Shown here: positions 5,241 to 7,138 of the stretch, piece by piece
Layout: every line of letters starts with the position of its first letter
Numbering within the stretch: position 1 is the first letter of the stretch
Assembly (NCBI GenBank): GCA_937128575.1
Contig: CAKZMN010000297.1
Span: 1 to 7,138, forward strand
From: an uncultured Alphaproteobacteria bacterium
GTDB lineage: Bacteria; Pseudomonadota; Alphaproteobacteria; Micavibrionales; Micavibrionaceae
Length of the DNA: 7,138 nucleotides
Direction of reading: 5' to 3'
The notes under the pieces: model-generated
Told to the model about the DNA's origin: nothing
The model's input: only the letters and a program-made list of their open reading frames with translations
Database searches by the model: none
Program-made: the position numbers and the translations under genes

Positions 5241-6862
5241 TTGAACTTGCTAGCATAAGTCTGGTTTTCTTTGCCTTCGCCACATTCGGCCTCAAGCGTT
5301 TACTAACCTATATTCACGTTTTACAGCAAGATGACTACGAAAACTCACGCTTGATGAAATGGGTGATGGGCAATGCTGCTTTCGACAAACGCACGAGCTT
5401 GGTCCTTCTCATTTTGGGCGGGGCCGCGTTTTATGTTGATCCATTCTTCATCAACTTCCTTATTTTCATCTGCTTTGTTGCTTTCGCCTACAGGGAAAGA
5501 GATCCCCGTAAAAATTCTAAGAAAAAGCTAGTCAGCACTGCGCGCGTTAAAAGAATTTTTTGGCCTAGCATCCTTGTCATTACAGCTCTTGGCTTGCCCG
5601 GCATTTATTTTCAGCACCCTTGGGCGTGGATTATTATTGTGCAGCTTATTTTGCCCAGTATTTTATTCATTAATTTAATGTTGTCGCCGATCGAACTTAC
5701 TATTCAGAAAAAATTCTGGAACGAAGCGTCCAATAAAATGAATCAGCTGCAGCCTACCGTTATCGCTATCACAGGCTCGTTTGGCAAAACCTCTGTAAAG
5801 CATATTTTGGGACATATTTTGAAAATGCAGGCACCGACCCTAATCACCCCGGGCAGTGTGAACACACCCATGGGCATTACGCGTATTATTCGTGAAAATC
5901 TTACCGAAGATCACAAATACTTCATTGTTGAAATGGGCGCCTATGGCCCCGGATCAATCAAACGTCTTTGCGCCCTCACCCCACCAAATACTGGCGTTAT
6001 TACAGCAATAGGCCACGCACATTATGAACGTTTCAAGTCATTAGAGCGCGTTGCAGAGGCCAAGTATGAGTTAGCCGAAGCTGTTTTGGAAAAGGACGGT
6101 AAAGTTATTGTTCACGAACGCACGCTGCGCTTTGAACATTCACGAGAAGTGAAATTTAAAAACGAGCATCAGTTTATTGTTTGCGGTGAGCCCCCTGAAA
6201 TAGATCCAGAAAAAAGACATGGTAAATCTTATTTAGAGCCAGCAGATGTTCATATTCAAACAATTAACCAACATAAAGGCGGCATTGAAGTACGCCTGTC
6301 TTGGAAAGGCACGACGCATGTTATTGATGCGCCTTTATACGGCTTGCATCATGGGCACAATCTAGCCATGGCTTTTGTTACAGCGCTTTCTTTGGGAGTT
6401 GAGCCGCCCGCCATTCATGCTGCGCTTCAAAAAATGCCACAAATCCAACATAGATTAGAAGTCAAAAAACGTGCGGACGGTACAACGTTGATTGATGATG
6501 CTTATAACTCCAATCCCATTGGCTTCGGTTCTGCGCTTGAGCTTCTTGGACAATTAAAGAACCCAGGGCGCGCGATCTTGATTACCCCAGGCATGGTTGA
6601 AATGGGCAAGGCACACGATGAAGCGCACGAAAAAATTGGCAACTACGCCGGTGAAACTTGTGATATCGCAATCGTTGTAAGCCCCAAACGAATTCCAACC
6701 TTTATCAAGGGATTTAAAGCCACAGGCAGCAGCAAGAAGTTAATTGAGGTGAAGACTTTCAAGGAAGCTTTGCAATGGGTTGATAAGAATAAAGAGCCAG
6801 ATGATGTTATATTGATCGAAAATGATTTACCGGATATGTATGAGGCCGTCCCTAAGATGTAA
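5237..6862 (+). CDS. Membrane-anchored MurF-like Mur ligase
   Basis: ATP-dependent amide ligase of the Mur family, 541 residues, closest in motifs to MurF (which adds D-Ala-D-Ala). Residues 1-150 are hydrophobic, with about four to five membrane helices near 2-18, 53-85 (one or two), 107-125 and 128-150, separated by a basic loop (88-106). They replace the UDP-MurNAc-binding domain 1 of true MurF. The central ATPase domain has the P-loop TGSFGKTS (179-186), GSVNTPMGI (206-214), the Mg-binding glutamate of VEMGAYGPG (Glu232), GHAHYERF (259-266) and Lys276, the candidate carbamylated lysine. GHNLAMA (373-379) follows, then the MurF-type DDAYNSNP (420-427). The C-terminal domain includes ITPGMVEMGKAHDEAHEKIG (449-468). 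The ATG overlaps the hydrolase stop. Lack of domain 1 implies a substrate other than soluble UDP-MurNAc-tripeptide, perhaps lipid-linked, or an unusual binding mode. Catalytic residues look intact. The family is sure; the exact substrate is not. Confidence 0.88.
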   Translation: MIELASISLVFFAFATFGLKRLLTYIHVLQQDDYENSRLMKWVMGNAAFDKRTSLVLLILGGAAFYVDPFFINFLIFICFVAFAYRERDPRKNSKKKLVSTARVKRIFWPSILVITALGLPGIYFQHPWAWIIIVQLILPSILFINLMLSPIELTIQKKFWNEASNKMNQLQPTVIAITGSFGKTSVKHILGHILKMQAPTLITPGSVNTPMGITRIIRENLTEDHKYFIVEMGAYGPGSIKRLCALTPPNTGVITAIGHAHYERFKSLERVAEAKYELAEAVLEKDGKVIVHERTLRFEHSREVKFKNEHQFIVCGEPPEIDPEKRHGKSYLEPADVHIQTINQHKGGIEVRLSWKGTTHVIDAPLYGLHHGHNLAMAFVTALSLGVEPPAIHAALQKMPQIQHRLEVKKRADGTTLIDDAYNSNPIGFGSALELLGQLKNPGRAILITPGMVEMGKAHDEAHEKIGNYAGETCDIAIVVSPKRIPTFIKGFKATGSSKKLIEVKTFKEALQWVDKNKEPDDVILIENDLPDMYEAVPKM

Positions 6863-6865
6863 GCT

Positions 6866-6891
6866 TTAAGCGCGCTCTCCTAGGCGCTTAA
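6866..6891. terminator. Stem-loop between convergent murF-like and murB genes
   Basis: TTAAGCGC (6866-6873) and GCGCTTAA (6884-6891) form a perfect 8 bp stem with a 10 nt loop. It begins 4 bp after the last base of the MurF-like gene and overlaps the final codons and stop of murB. Neither strand has a strong T-run after it, so it is not a classic intrinsic terminator. Its place at a convergent junction suggests a bidirectional terminator or 3'-end stabiliser. Confidence 0.4.
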
Positions 6892-7138
6892 TTTCCCATT
6901 TAAGGGTTACGCCCGTTTTATCTTGCACTATACGGATAATTTCATCGCCTAAGCTTTCAAGATCAGACGCCGTGGCATCACCGCCGTTAATCATAAAATT
7001 ACAATGTTTCTCAGACATCTGCGCGCCGCCGATTTTTAAATCACGGCAGCCCGCACGATCAATTAATTCCCACGCTTTCATTCCATCAGGATTGGCAAAA
7101 GTTGAGCCACCAGTTTGTTCGGCAATGGGTTGCGTCGA
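6866..7138 (-). CDS. murB: UDP-N-acetylenolpyruvoylglucosamine reductase, C-terminal part
   Basis: FAD- and NADPH-dependent enzyme that makes UDP-MurNAc, acting in the cytoplasm before MurC. Only the last 90 residues lie in the window; the frame is open to the right edge and the 5' part is outside it. The segment matches the MurB C-terminal domain, with [18 protein letters not shown] at local residues 2-19. The serine of GGS (local 12) is the catalytic proton donor. [19 protein letters not shown] and [18 protein letters not shown] follow in outline, and the end WEIKRLGE carries the conserved catalytic glutamate region. No break or missing motif is seen. In most alphaproteobacteria ddl follows murB directly; here the next genes run the opposite way and the murB stop is 3 bp from the end of the MurF-like gene, so murB probably ends its transcription unit. 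Confidence 0.95.
   Translation of the reverse strand, partial: STQPIAEQTGGSTFANPDGMKAWELIDRAGCRDLKIGGAQMSEKHCNFMINGGDATASDLESLGDEIIRIVQDKTGVTLKWEIKRLGERA

Overview
The window is a piece of a division and cell wall (dcw) cluster, most likely from an alphaproteobacterium of moderate G+C. The clues are the murB-ddl-ftsQ-ftsA-ftsZ order, an alphaproteobacterial-looking FtsZ N-terminus, and a cluster of GANTC sites (the CcrM methylation sequence) upstream of ftsZ. I cannot name a genus.

Layout. On the minus strand, read from high to low coordinates, are the 3' end of murB (6866-7138), ddl (3116-4339), ftsQ (2234-3088), ftsA (960-2228) and the 5' part of ftsZ (1-656). ddl, ftsQ and ftsA are tightly packed, with gaps of 27 and 5 bp. 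A 303 bp gap before ftsZ holds a good sigma70-type promoter, four GANTC sites directly upstream of its -35, a perfect DnaA box and a short TGGGT repeat. This looks like a cell-cycle-controlled ftsZ promoter.

Between murB and ddl, where these genes normally adjoin, sits a two-gene cassette on the plus strand. It encodes a serine alpha/beta hydrolase (4425-5240) and, overlapping it by an ATGA, a membrane-anchored MurF-like ligase (5237-6862). The ligase keeps the ATPase and C-terminal Mur domains but has a 4-5 helix membrane region in place of the UDP-MurNAc-binding domain. The cassette diverges from ddl across 85 bp and converges on murB with a 3 bp gap. An 8 bp stem-loop lies at the convergent end. 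ddl must therefore be transcribed from its own promoter.

How the genes fit together. MurB and Ddl make peptidoglycan precursors. FtsQ, FtsA and FtsZ build the divisome. The Ddl is a long, glycine-loop subtype, and the neighbouring MurF-like protein belongs to the family that normally consumes the Ddl product. It is reasonable to suspect that ddl, the hydrolase and the membrane MurF-like ligase form a functional unit making or attaching a D-Ala-containing dipeptide to a membrane-bound acceptor. That is inference. About 56 bp at the left edge do not encode FtsZ in any frame and may be a chimeric or misassembled end.
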